A DNA stretch of 64,000 nt from Corticium candelabrum (GCF_963422355.1 NC_085098.1:5765765-5829764); one strand, 5' to 3'. Counted from the stretch's first letter, positions 34,486 through 46,147 are shown. Made by a program: numbers and translations. The notes: generated by a model not told the origin, from the sequence alone.

Positions 34486-34590
34486 TATCGGCGAACATTG
34501 ACTATCAAAGTTGATAGTCAATGTTTGCCGATATCAGTGTTAGATGCAGCACAGTGTAGTAAAGCCTTTACTACACTGTGGTGCATCTAA
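34486..34590. repeat. Two adjacent near-perfect palindromes
   Basis: First hairpin: GATATCGGCGAACATTGACT at about 34488 pairs with AGTCAATGTTTGCCGATATC. Second hairpin: TTAGATGCAGCACAGTGTAG at about 34540 pairs with CTACACTGTGGTGCATCTAA. In copy B of this repeat (about 60885-60945) each occurs only as a single arm. Confidence 0.85.
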
Positions 34591-34869
34591 AGGATTGATC
34601 GTAGTACGGGACGTGTGAATAGTTGACTGCAGGTGGCATTCAGCTAATAAAGGTGTTTCTTGGTTGTCAGGTACACACAATCCCTAGCTACAATACAAAA
34701 GGATGGGGCGACGGAACTTCATGAGGCTTTTTCTTTGCCGTTTGGTCACTTACACCAATCGTCCCTATACTCATCTGTAGTCGGACACGGAAACGATTTT
34801 TTGATAATGAAGTAGGTCTTATAATGAAACGTGGTCGTGAAGAGGAGAAATTTGAGGTTCGTGCGTACA

Positions 34870-34895
34870 GATATATATATATATATATATATATA
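34870..34895. repeat. AT microsatellite at the 5' junction of the non-LTR fragment
   Basis: (AT)n of about 25 bases. It stands where copy B of the host repeat has a CA microsatellite. Confidence 0.9.
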
Positions 34896-36073
34896 ACAAG
34901 ATCACCAAGGAGCTGTTGAGATTTGACGTCAATTTACGCCACTGCTTGGAAAGCCTGTCTCGTTCCTCCATTTCTAATGAAGTTTGGTCACAGGCTACCA
35001 GGCCCATTCGTCTCGGAGGTCTCGGTCTTCGTGAAGCTAGTCGTTCTGCCCCAGCAGCTTTTTTGGGAAGCTGCAACTCATCTCGTGATTTGACCAGCAG
35101 ACTTCTACTGTCATGTTCTTTGCCTTTCCATCAGTCAAATGAAACGTCTCACGTTGAGAGAGAGGATCAGGTATCGGAGATAACAATTCCTGGAGAGCTT
35201 GACTGCCGTAGCATTCTATCCACACTTCTTCCAGATAATCAAGATCTACAAATTCGTAAAATGACTCAAAAAGAAATACAACGATTACTAGATGTCTCAC
35301 TCAGTCTTCACATCCAAGACAGTACTCCCAGCATAAGAGATAAGGCTCGTCTGAACGCAATTTCAACCCCACACTCCGGATCATGGCTGCGGGCATTACC
35401 CAACACAAATCTCGGCCTCGTCATGTCTCGGGAGGAATTCCTGGTTGCTCTGCGTCTTCGCCTCGGTATTGCTGTTTTCCCCTCTTCTCCACTTCTTGTT
35501 CGGTGTCCATGCGGTCAAGTAATTGACAAATTTGGAGACCATGTTCTTGGTTGTGGTTCTGGGCCGCTTCGCTTGAAGCGCCACAATGCTCTATGTGATA
35601 TTCTGTATCGATATCTGCTAGTGGATAATGCTGGGTCTCGTAGAGAACAGTGTTTCTCCAGCGAAAGTAACGACAGGCCTGGAGACGTCTTCCACCCGGA
35701 TTTCTTACAAGGAAAAGCTGCTTTTTTTGACATCTCAGTTAGAAATTCTTTTACCAATCATTTCATCAACAGTTGCTCTACCAAAGCAGGAGCTGCCGCC
35801 GAAGCTGGCGAAGTTCAGAAAGACCTTCGCTACGATTCAGACGTCACAAGCGCAGGAGCCAGTTTTTACCCTATGATTGTTGAGACATATGGAACATGGT
35901 CCACATACAGCTTGGAGATCATAAAAGTGATTGCAAGGAAAACTTCAGTTTTGAACAAATTACCTGTTAGCAGAATAGTATGTAACATACATGAACAACT
36001 AGCAGTACGACTTTGGCAGTATAATGCCAGGATGGTTTTGGACAGGCTACATTTGGTCTGTCATGGAGAGTAA
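34893..36073 (+). pseudogene. 5'-truncated non-LTR retrotransposon ORF: C-terminal zinc motif and REL endonuclease
   Basis: Open frame of about 390 codons that starts abruptly at the microsatellite, with no natural start. The N-terminal half looks like the thumb and connection region that follows a reverse transcriptase. Residues around RCPCGQVIDKFGDHVLGC form the C-C-H-C motif, followed by RHNALCD and then RPGDVFHPDF...AAFFDISV. This layout is that of the restriction-like endonuclease of R2/NeSL/CRE-type non-LTR elements, or a closely related RT C-terminus. The RT palm itself is missing. The reading frame is intact to its TAA, so the copy looks young. Confidence 0.65.
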
Positions 36074-36075
36074 AA

Positions 36076-36093
36076 TAAAATATATATATAAAG

Positions 36094-36150
<57 letters not shown>
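36076..36150. repeat. A-rich/AT tail of the non-LTR fragment
   Basis: TAAAATAAAA followed by A-rich sequence and a (TA)n run of about 50 bases, directly after the ORF stop. Confidence 0.9.
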
Positions 36151-36152
<2 letters not shown>

Positions 36153-36235
36153 GAGAGCTCGATTGCCATATAGGACCACGCCCCTTTCTGTTGTGCGACC
36201 CGGATTGGAAGCCTCGCTACGATCGGCAATAATAA

Positions 36236-37054
36236 CTGCAAGAAGAAGGGACACATTGCAAAGGCTTGTCGGCAGTAAAACTCAAAAATTGTGAGAAACA
36301 GCAGAAGCCACGCCCGACGTATGACGTACGACGTATGCACGCGACGAAGTGGTACGCCGTATACATACACGCTAGAAAGAAGCTATCAAGGTACATTTGG
36401 ATATCTAAATACGCATATTTGCTAGTTAATCTACAGTACTTTCGAAGACAAGAGATATTTATTGGGATACGCCTAGAGTTTGTTGTGTAGTTAGCTAGAA
36501 TATCCGGTGTAGTAGGAAATCCGTCTCGGGGAATCTGTCTCGGCCGAGACACATTTCCTTATCTCGGCTAGTCAGATTTGCTAAGAAATCTGTCACTACA
36601 CTGGAAAATCTGTCTTGGCCGAGACACATTTCCTAACTAGGTTAGCTGTCTCGGCCGCTAGGAATCTATCACCACGCAGGAAATATGTCATTGTGTGTCT
36701 CGCCCACTCGCATGTGCAATTGTTTGATATTCTGAATGACGGGAATCGCCGTGAAAGAGCAAATGTACAGTACGAGCGGGTCGTTTTCTACCTTGAAAAC
36801 GGTTCGTATCCAACAGGTAGGCTGACGAAGAACAGCTGGCTCGCCGTCTTTAGTACGTGTATGTACGTGCGAGTGCCGATCCTCCTAACGATGTTGGTGA
36901 TCTAGGTCTCTCTGAAAGCGAGAAGAGTGGTGTCCGTAAGCAATCCAAACTGTTCCAGCTAGAGAAATGGAGTCTCTACTTCCAAGACAAGAAACAATCA
37001 ACACGCAGACAACCTAGCAGAGACGATACGACAAAAAGACAGGTAAACTCTCTA
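36236..37054. other. Intergenic, with degenerate repeats
   Basis: At about 36520-36640 the phrase TCTGTC(T)(C/T)GGCCGAGACACAT followed by TTCCT occurs twice about 85 bases apart, with partial copies on each side, suggesting an old minisatellite. No gene was recognised. Confidence 0.4.
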
Positions 37055-37609
37055 AGGGTGCGTTCGAATACTAGTTCCAGTTCTAGAACTGGAACTGCCA
37101 GAACTGTCAGAACTGTTGGAACTGTTGCTAGCAAACGAACGCTTAGAACTGTCAGCAAGTTGAGCATGCGCACAGGCTCATACTTCCGGTAAGCGTCAAT
37201 ACGAAGTAGCATGACGTTTCTACTCCACTTGTTGTAGTCTGTTCGAACATCAGCAGTGCTTTCGCTTTCGGTTTTTTGGAGCTGCTCGCGCCAAGAAGGT
37301 CACTGTAATCAGTTCCAAATGTCATTCTTCTGGTGTTCGGCAAGCCGATGGTCGCCACGAGTGTTCATTATAACAAACAAGAAGGTCCACAACGGCCTCA
37401 GCATCTGTACCCGTCATTTCACTTCGTCAACCTCCGGGAATTTTGCATTTAGGGCGTGACAGTTCCAACAATTCCAATTCCAGCTCGCTAGGCAGAACTG
37501 CTAGAACTGTTCTGACAGTTCTAGAACTGTCAGAACTACCAATCGAACGCTATAGAACTTTTCTCCCCCCTACAATTCCAGTTCTAGAACTAGTATTCGA
37601 ACGCACCCT
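37055..37609. mobile_element. MITE with long perfect TIRs and TA target duplication
   Basis: 555 bp. The left end begins AGGGTGCGTTCGAATACTAG and the right end is its inverted copy, both flanked by TA. The interior is dominated by variants of AGTTCTAGAACTG and CAGAACTGTCAGAACTGT in both orientations. The TA duplication suggests a Tc1/mariner-like mobiliser; the exact superfamily is not settled. Confidence 0.75.
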
Positions 37610-37839
37610 TATTTCTTGATGTCACCTCTAGTTAGCCATGCGCCTAACGCGCGCTAAAAGGGGTGACCGCAGCACGTGACAAAGCCCAAAGTTATGTTTT
37701 GACTCTGCCACAAACTGGTTTTGAATGACTATACTATGATCCACATTATCGTATATTTAATATTGGCCTGTAATAAAGACTCTATACTCCAAATAAATAA
37801 AAGTAAATAATATATTTAATTGTCTATACCTAAACTGGA

Positions 37840-39945
37840 ATTTGCGGAAATCGTCTGTTGGTGTAAGTCAGTAATTTCAAAATCGGTCGCCCCGACCCTT
37901 TGGCAATTTTGGTACGATAATTTTTTGAAAGGTTTTCAAAATACTGTCTCTGCACATTTCGTTTCTCAGGTTCAACTTTGTGATATATATCAGAGAGTGA
38001 AACGAAAGTTTGATCATCCATCAGAACCGTTACATCCATTACCTGCACCATCTAAGGTCTGTTCGCAAATTGGAGTTGACTTGGTTGGACCATTGCAAGT
38101 CACTAGTAGTGGCGATCAGTACATTGTTGTGGCTGTCGATTACTTCAGCAAATGGCCTGAAGCCAAAGCAATTCCATCGAAAGAAGCATTCACGTTGCTG
38201 ACTTCCTTAACTCACTCTTTCTACCACATGGATTTCCAGAGGTGTTGATATCCGATCAAGGCCACGAGTTTTGCAAATGCTATCTGCAATGAACTTTTGA
38301 CAAAGACGAGAGTCAAACACAGAATTACGTCTGCCTACCACCCTCAAACAAACGGACTGACTGAGCGTTTCAATCAGACACTGAAAAAATGGAATCTGCC
38401 AGATAACAAACTGCACAGATGAAGACTGGGATTCAACAATTGAGGCTATTTTATTTTCCTATCGCACTGCTGTTCATGCTTCTACCAAATTTACACCATT
38501 CTTTCTTTTTAATAATCGAGATCCTCGTATGCCTCTAGATGTGCAACTGCATGCGCACCATGTCTCAGATTCAACTGCGGAAACCACGATGCATTGCCTG
38601 ACTGATGAAGAGATGCAACATGATGTAGAACTGCTAGTCAATCTGAAACACCAGTATACAGTTGCTGCAAAACGAAATATTGTCAAAAGCCTAGGAACGC
38701 CAGAAAGCTTCCTATGACAAAAATGTGCCTTAATACATACTCTTCATCTCTCGGTCTCAGTGACCAAGTTCTTTTAGAAAATAGTAAACACGACAGCCGT
38801 AAGTGTGGAAAGCTGGACGTGAAGTGGACTGGTCCATACTGGGTGTCAGAACGTCCTCCGAAAGGCTGTTTCAAGCTGAAAAATGGAAATGGTGCTGTTC
38901 TGAAGCAAATCTTTCATGCAAGTCGTCTCAAACCGTATTATCCACCGCAGAGGTACTGCATGTGGACGTGTGGATGCTTCAATTGCATTCCAACCTGATG
39001 CGCAACCTCCAAGGACACATCAAAATGAAGGATAGGTAGAGGTCTTCTCTACGGTGACAGTCAATTAATCTAAACATAATAAATGTCGTTGATATACCAT
39101 TTTACACCAACTTCAATGCCTAATAGAGCACTATAGCAGTGTTTGGATATTTTCCACCTTCAATGTGTCTGCCTTGCAGGGGTTATTAGTGATGGATAAC
39201 AGGACTACCATCTCAACCATCAGCTTCATCCAGGCAAATCTCAGATGTAACTGACAAGGGCACTGTTGCAAGCAGAAGTATCGAATGCGACAGACGTAAA
39301 TTACGGTTGGAACCTACGAAAAGAGTACGTTTCCAGCTTGCTGTTAGCTCATTGAAAAATATCTACCATTTTGTAATCTTTCTCGATTTGAATTGCCTTA
39401 CACCGACAAATGAAGATGACAAAAATGCAGTCAGGCAGCGAATGAGGAGGAGAATAGCAGAGAAGAAGATGGAAAACGTAAGTGCAAGCTTGATTATAGA
39501 GGCCAAACTCAACCCCAAACAAAACGAAGACGTAATACAGTAAGTATCTCTTTGGGAAACCCTCTGAAAGGTTTATCTTACGTATTCCATGAATTGATTA
39601 GGAATCTAAGAAGAACAGTTCACTTTTTCAAGGCGAATGAGAGAAAATTCTCATGCAAGGCCACGAGCTTATGGATGAGCACATTTCTCTTGCTCACAAC
39701 ATACTAAAGAAACAGTTTCCACACATTGATGGCCTACAGTCACCGTTACTTTCACAGACGAATGGTTTTTATCCCAGTCCAGCATGAGGGCATCCAGATA
39801 CATCACGTCCCTGAACGAAGCCGTTGGGTAACTTCTAGTTGCTGTGGCCACCATGTATCAGTCTATGACAGCAAAGAGACCGGTTTTCAACTTAGTACTT
39901 CTCTCAGTCACCAGTTATAGCCTTGAATCTAGCCAGCGAATGGCG
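37840..39945 (+). pseudogene. Ginger1-like DNA transposon transposase relic (integrase + GPY/F + Ulp1-like)
   Basis: A gypsy-type integrase core is spread over several frames: GVDLVGPL with VDYFSKWPEAKAI (first Asp, about 38065-38170), LISDQGHEF (second Asp, about 38248-38272) and TSAYHPQTNGLTERFNQTL (Glu, about 38325-38385). The GPY/F motif KWTGPYWV and FHASRLKPYY follow (38820-38945). After a gap, about 39640-39920 encodes MDEHISLAHNILKKQFPHI, IQIHHV, RWVTSSC and VSVYDS, which look like the Ulp1-type cysteine protease that follows the integrase in Ginger1 transposases. Frameshifts and stops make it dead. No reverse transcriptase lies upstream, which separates it from an LTR element. Confidence 0.65.
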
Positions 39946-41535
39946 ACGTTGCTCGCGTTGCAGCTTGGGTGGAATGCCTTGTCGTAGGCTGACTGGAGTG
40001 CTTCTATTGTGTCACCCGGACACTTGACTTGGGTGACACCTTGGGTGCGCAGAGAGGCATGTTTTGAAGGTGACATGCTTGGGTGAAAGATTGGGAACAA
40101 TGACCACAGAGGTAGAAGTCGGAGACCTTCTTGATATCTTTGATATAGAAGGCGTGCTCCTCGAACATACCAATGGTCATGATATTGGGATACTGGGCGG
40201 GTTGTCGAATCAAACTCCAGACAAGTTCATTTCTGGCATCGACTTCCTTGACATATTGGGCGGGCTTGTACACACGGATACCAAGTTTGAATCGTTTCTC
40301 GATTTCAGGGAGCCTGTCTAGATTTGACTTGGGAATGTCCCGAATGTCTAGATATCGTAGAACGCCGTGGCTAGCTCTCTGGCTTTGTGGGTGGTACGAT
40401 CTCCTCGTGTGCCTTGGTGCATGGCAATACAACGGAATAGACATAGGTTGTCGTTGAATGTGCATGTCCAGAGCAATGAGTCCCCTCTTACGGCGTAGCC
40501 AGTCGGGTAGGGGTTCGGTGCCTACCAGAGCATCTCTGCCCAGGATGGCGGTCAGCTGGACTTCGATAAAGCGTACGAGAGCCCACTTGGTGCTGCGGCG
40601 GTCTAGGTTGTCCTGGGAGAGGCGGATTTCTTCTTGCTTGGTTATCCAGGCGCGGGCTTTTGTCATCCCAACCATTCGTGGGCTGCCTGGTGCGTATCTG
40701 CGGAAATTCCTCATTTCACCGGTCTCGATATTTCTGATCTTGTAGGTGTAGAGATACCTAAGGTAGAATGACGTTTGTACGCGGTCTGCCAACTTTTCCA
40801 TCATCCTGTCGGTGAGGGCACCTCCTACCTCACGACGGAATGTGAATGTCAGCATCCTACGTCCTTTGATCGTCGTTTCCTGTTCACTGTCCTGCTTCTT
40901 AAGTATGGCTCCTTCCTTCACGATGCGTGTAGCCAGGGGTTCACGAAACATCTTCCTTCGAAATCTCTCGAGTGGCTAGACGATACTGAGGGTTTTGGAG
41001 CTCTTTCACAACCTTCTTGGCTCGCAGGGAAGCGTCGGCTTCTTCGCGAATTTCTTGTAGCTCGGCGCGATATTGCTCTGGGTTGTCCACGACACCACGC
41101 AGAGCTAACTGGATAGCGCCCAGTTTGAGTGGCACGTTGTATTCGTTGCACCATCTCTGCGTCTCGGGCTTTGGGAATGAACTCTACAAGCTGTGCTTTT
41201 CGCAGCCGAGAGTATCCCTTGAGTCCAATGTTCTTGGCCTGCTGTTGCAGAACTTTGATCGTTGTTAAAACAACGGGTTTGGGGGTTAGACCTCCTGAGT
41301 CTCGGGCTTCAGAGAAACGCGCTACGAGATCTGCTTTTGGTAGGCGAGAGTATCCCCTGAGTCCGACGTTCTTGGCCTGCTGTCGCACGACTTTCGTTGT
41401 TAAAACAACGGGTTGGGTGGTTAGACCTCCGTTCGCATTGAATCGGTGACTCGTGGTACAGACAATTCTGCAGTTATACTGTAGATTATATTTCTCTAAC
41501 AGAGCGCACTTTTCCTCTACAGCTGAGGCACACAA
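39915..41535 (-). pseudogene. Relic of a polymerase-B-type element: SAP-like repeats and zinc-finger region
   Basis: Three frames in a row on the minus strand. First (40918-41535) come two tandem motifs, KVVRQQAKNVGLRGYSRLPK and KVLQQQAKNIGLKGYSRLRK, similar to SAP/Rho-N-like motifs. Then (40004-40951) a basic region is followed by RFKLGIRVY, a tryptophan-bearing segment, MFEEHAFYIKDIKKVSDFY and a CGHCxxSF zinc finger. The last (39915-40100) continues with VKCPGDTIEALQSAYDKAF. From memory, this order precedes the polymerase domain in large invertebrate DNA transposons with family-B DNA polymerase (Maverick/Polinton-like). The polymerase itself is absent here, so the identity is tentative. Frameshifts near 40930 and 40020 break it. 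Confidence 0.4.
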
Positions 41536-42269
41536 TTCTGTGGCTATATACAGTACGAGCTATTTGTCTAATAGGGCGCAACTTTCCTCTACAGAGCACA
41601 CCTCACGATCCTGTGGCTATATGCTATAGATGCTGTTTGTCTAATACGGGCAATTCTCTTCACGTCTCGCGCGCAAGACGTGAAGAGAATGGCCAAAAAA
41701 TTGGCAAAAAATATATTTGGTAAAACGTATTTGGCAACCTCTCGTTCGCAACCTTTCGGCGCAAAAAATATTTGACTATCATTGTTTGCACGCAATTCCA
41801 AGCGCGAGGGAGGGATGTTTTTCTAGATCTCTGCAATACAAAAAGGTATATTTTTAAAACGGTATTTGAGAACTCCTCACTCTACTACTGCTAGCTAGTG
41901 AAGCTACAATGTTCATGAAACGAGGTTTTCGCTCGTCGCAACGAAAACGATCTAATTTGTAACTCGAACACATCCAGGTGGCAAATTACTGTGACACTGC
42001 AGTGTCGGAGTAAAAATACTCTACAGTAGTTCCCCGGACCAAATTTTAGAAAGAGTGCTTCCGGTTAAATTTTCTAGCGAAAAGTGTCCCCCGCCGGACT
42101 AAATTTCTTAGAGAACAGGAAAGGGACGACGGTTCTGGAGCGTTGACGGACGGATACAATAGAATCGATTCTATTTTGTCCGCTCCGTCGGAAGTTGACG
42201 GACCGAGGAAATGATTAGGTCCTGTTACCCAATCAGCGAAGCGCAAAACGAGGATGACGTACTCATTAG
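41536..42269. other. Intergenic, no recognised gene
   Basis: Contains short repeated phrases (CTTTCCTCTACAG with GGGCGCA-like neighbours) at 41505-41600. No coding or RNA feature was recognised. Confidence 0.35.
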
Positions 42270-43760
42270 AGCGTTTTCACGTGACGTCACAACGCCGGAA
42301 GTCGCCATTTTTGGTGTCCAACTGCGTATGCTGAGATCGAACTGGTGCCGTTCTCTGCCCGTTCTTGTACTATTGGTATTGTGTATAGTTGTTGGATGTT
42401 CCAGCAGATCGGGGCGCGATTAAGACGTGTCTTTCTTCCGTATACCGGTCGTTCTAGAAGGAAGAACTTCAAGAGCGACAGTTGAGCAGCGCTAGAAGAG
42501 ACGGCCAAATAGCAGCGATTTCGCGAGAAGACCTAAAAGAAACCAAGCCGGTAAAACGAATTTTTGTAGGCCCTTTAGTTGTGGCAGACCAGCTGATCTG
42601 TTTGATGAACTGATCCAGACTGCTACCAACGCAAAATCAAAGAGACGCGCAATTACGGGCGCGCAAGAGAGGTTTGTTGTAGCAAAAAAATCGCATTGTC
42701 AATTTTCTTCTTTGGCTTTTGACAGATGACATACCTAATTCTTTCACTGGTCTGTATGGTTTGTCCTTCTGAATAGATTGGAATGGAGCCTCTACTGTGT
42801 CACATTATGCTTCAAAGAAAAACTGAATACAGCCACATGTGTGCAAGCTTCTCCAAGTCCGGCCATGCAGTTACAATGTGCACGACATCTCCTGTCTTAA
42901 TTTTCACAAATCAACCATGAAGTGAGGTGTTTTATTGCATTCTTGAGAATGAGGAACCTGTAAAATTTCAGACTGTGGGGTGTCTTACAATATTCTACAT
43001 GTAGCTATAGAACTTACTCTACTATAGCACAATGCTATGCTATTCGTGTTACATTATCATAGCATGTCCACTTCCTTTACATTTCCCAAGTCTATAGCAC
43101 ACACATTGTCACACAATCAATACTGACCATTAATTAAGAAGAAAACTTGGATCTTACGTCACTTGATTGTCTACCAAAGATTATTGAACTCTCACATTAA
43201 ATTGCAACATACATGACTGTATTCTCTTTCACAATCCTCTCACTTAGAGCTGACAAAGATTGTCCGATAGGATACATACTGTAGGTCAAATATATACTCT
43301 AACAAAAAATCTGTACTATAAATTACCACATAATTAATTACCACTGAGGTTTCCACAACACCTAGAACTCCCTCAACATGCGCACGGACATCTTTCACCC
43401 AGCCAATTCTAGACTGGTAGTAAACTTCAAAGATTTGCATTCGCGGACTGTAACCTGTTTGGCTGCTATGAAGCTCGTCTGAAGGACTAGATAGGAGACA
43501 ATGTCCGAACTGTAGACAGGAGGAAACGTGGTGTTCTCTAGCAAGTGGATCAACTCCTCCAATCAGTTCCAGCTTGACTAGATAGCGAGGTTTCGCATCA
43601 GATAGCAGATTGTCGGAGTGCTTTGATAGTTTCCTGCTCGCAGGAAGTGTAGTGAGGCGAGGGAGGTCAAAATTTGACACCCACGCAAGTTTCACATAGA
43701 CACCAAATGGCCGACACTAACGTGCGTTAGGAAAATTTGACGTCAATGAAAACGATATCT
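42270..43760. mobile_element. Candidate TIR element with SWIM/YqaJ-family-like fragment
   Basis: The left end GCGTTTTCACGTGACGTCA and, inverted at the right, TCGTTTTCATTGACGTCA are followed in both cases by a CGCCATTT/GGCCATTT-GGTGTC motif, suggesting divergent TIRs. The right-hand minus frame is described separately. The boundaries are approximate, and no target duplication was identified. Confidence 0.4.
43320..43695 (-). pseudogene. Fragment resembling the N-terminus of repeat-encoded SWIM/YqaJ proteins
   Basis: Begins MKLAWVSNFDLPRL and contains KHSDNLLSDAKPRYLVKLEL, IGGVDPL and later GWVKDVRAHVEG. In invertebrate genomes, repeat-encoded proteins with SWIM zinc finger and YqaJ nuclease domains start with a similar order (KPRYLxKLxLIGGVDP ... 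GWVxDVxxH). The SWIM and YqaJ parts are not present here. Recognised by eye; moderate to low certainty. Confidence 0.35.
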
Positions 43761-44974
43761 AAAACGACAGAGAGCTGTCCGTAACAATCCCTCACGGTCC
43801 GTCACTTCTCCGTCGCATATTGTGAACCATCCTGAACCAGAGCCTGAACAGTGTTCCCCCGAAGGAGTTGCAGCGAGATTTTCACTCACCCGGTGGTCTC
43901 GTGATCCCAAACCAGCCGCGCGCACTAAAAACATGTCGCGGGACGTTTCTAATCCAATATGGTGCTACGGCGTTCGCCGTAAGTCTAGTTGTTCTGTGAC
44001 CTTACAATCATGAATGTGAGTTGTTTAGAGCTGAGATTTCTCTACATTTTGTTGTGGAACTTGGCAATTTCTAATGAAAGGAAAATAGAGGTTTGATGTC
44101 ACCGCTCAAACCAAATATGGGTAGATTGCTGCAGGCATTGCAGGTCAATGTTTTAATTAATACGGACAACTCGAGGAATCGACGGAAATTAAATTCAAAC
44201 TATCTTGAAAGGTAAGTAGTAGCCATGCAACTGCTTTCTTTCAAAAAGCTGTAACTAATATACGGAATTTTGTCATTTAATTATGTCCACTTTAATACCA
44301 AAACAATATGAAATCCGACGTACATGAACCACACACGGATCTCGGTGTTCTTTCTACCATTGAGTAACATGATGCACCACTTTTTTTGAAGACTAATTAT
44401 AATTATCAGATGTTAGCTACAGCTCTCAAATCACAACTATATGTAATGCTTAATTAACTGCATCCTTCAGCTTTGTATCTGTACACATGCACTTCAATCA
44501 AGTAAATTACGATTTGGTTCCTGATGCTTATGTATACAGCTACTACAAAAAAAATGGTAGATTGCCATTGTTCCATGATACAAGTTTCAAAGAAAACATT
44601 CTACGAAGGTTACTACTTTTACTTTGTTTCATGAGCACCTTGTGAGAATATGGTTGCCTGATTCCAAACAGAGTCTATTTAATTACCTATGCCAAAACCT
44701 CAAGCACCATAACACAATTCAGGATCAGAGCCCACCAACTTGCTTTCTGTAATGCTTTGTTAGCCATCTCATTGCAATACTTCACTACAGCCATATGACT
44801 AAATGAACACAAAAGAACAGCAGTGTTCATTAACATGCTTCACTACAAACAGCAACTAACTACAATAAGCAACCATCTGCGCTTCAAGCAGAATGTCATT
44901 ACCACTAAAACAAGCATACTGATTCTAAACAATACGCCAAGCAACTCATGTCAGCATGTGTTTCAGTTGTTTCT
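43761..44974. other. Intergenic region 3' of gene 3
   Basis: No gene recognised. 44120-44245 resembles 18025-18115 in the gene 1-2 gap, and 44810-44974 resembles the gene 2 3' flank, so this is duplicated flanking DNA. An ATTAAA-type signal on the minus strand at about 44676 could serve polyadenylation of gene 3 (inference). Confidence 0.4.
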
Positions 44975-46147
44975 TCATGAACATGAAGGAGGTTCTGGAA
45001 TAGCAAGTACTGCTTGAAGATTCTAAAAACAGAACAAATGCTACTGGTGCAAAATGCACTAAAAGCTCTGTCAATTGTGCCGCACCTTCCAAAAGTTCAA
45101 GTCCGTGCACATGATTGTATTCCCCACAAAAAAGATCTGTTCACCAACTGAACCGATTGGTGTATCACCACTTATAGATTGCTGAGCCTCTGTCAGAGGT
45201 TTGAGGTTCTGCAATACCAAGTTACTGGACACAACGAAACGCTTCCCGATTTCCTGTAGCTTTTCTAGACCTGTTACAGTTGTAAGAGCCTGAATACACA
45301 AAAACTTGCGACATTATTTTTCATCAGCGACAATAAAGTAAACTTGATCTAACATTATTGGTCTGCAGGTTGAATTCACCTCCGATGGTAGTCAGTGAGT
45401 TCAGTCCCATGAGATTTGGAAGTTCATTGTTTCCTATGATGTTTAAGTTTCCATCTATTCTTGTAACATCTGCCATTCCCATTACTCCAGCAAATAGCGA
45501 ATTATCTTCCAACACAACATTTCCTAAAATAGAAAGTTGTCCAATGTTAACATTTTTACAAAGCGAGTTCACTGGAACTAAATATTTAGTGTACCTGCTA
45601 TCGCTGAAATGCCCTTGAGACCAAGAACATCTTTCAGAAAACCACAGGCCCGAATCATGACTTGCCCGGTGAGTTGGATTATATGTCCATCTCTTCGTTT
45701 TCTTTTTCTATTAGTGGTTTCATTTCGAAGGTCACTTGTTGTTTCTAGATCTGGATTGTTGGTTAGCATTAAACCATCAAATGATTGAATGTTGTTCAAT
45801 CCATATAGAGTTGTCAAGCGTGTATTTGAAATTTCCAGTTCTCCTTCGATTGCCTATAAATGAACAAATCATGAATAACGATAAAAGTTTCTTCAAGGAA
45901 AGTAATAGTTACCTGCAAGAGTTTCAATGAAGAAAGCGACTCAATATTACACACGAGTGTATTTTCGCATCTAATTCTGAAGCTGCACTTAATTCTAGAA
46001 ATGCTGGAATATTTGCTCAGTCCAGCTGGGTCTGTGATTACTATCTCATTTATATTTTGGCATTTAACAGTAGCTTCCAGTGATACAGTGGCAGTAGCTG
46101 GCACACCATCAACATCATTGACATTTGTAGCTTTTACCTCAATTGCC
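44975..46147 (-). CDS. Gene 3 exons 25-29: receptor L-domain repeats and C-terminus
   Basis: Counterpart of the gene 2 C-terminal block, with the same five exons and phases. It has the same L-domain strands, the same RKRKRR run, and a last exon of 15 codons plus stop ending EPPSCS. Substitutions are scattered; several change charge or polarity in exposed strand positions. The two blocks support each other's splice model, because the acceptor TTCTGTTTTTAG before the last exon is conserved. Confidence 0.75.

Larger units (their letters stand above)
34197..36235 (+). mobile_element. Dispersed repeat, copy A (interrupted)
   Basis: The left part (34197-34866) and right part (36157-36235) match 60601-61199 and 61430-61508 closely, including TACGGTATCCGTAGG at the left edge and GGACCACGCCC with GTGCGACCC at the right. 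The middle holds an AT microsatellite and a non-LTR retrotransposon fragment. No transposase was recognised, so the repeat class is unknown. Confidence 0.7.

Noticed and set aside
37830-38250. Interpretation of the integrase as part of a second Ty3/gypsy LTR element
   Set aside because: No reverse transcriptase, RNase H or LTR is found nearby, and an Ulp1-like segment follows; Ginger1 fits better.
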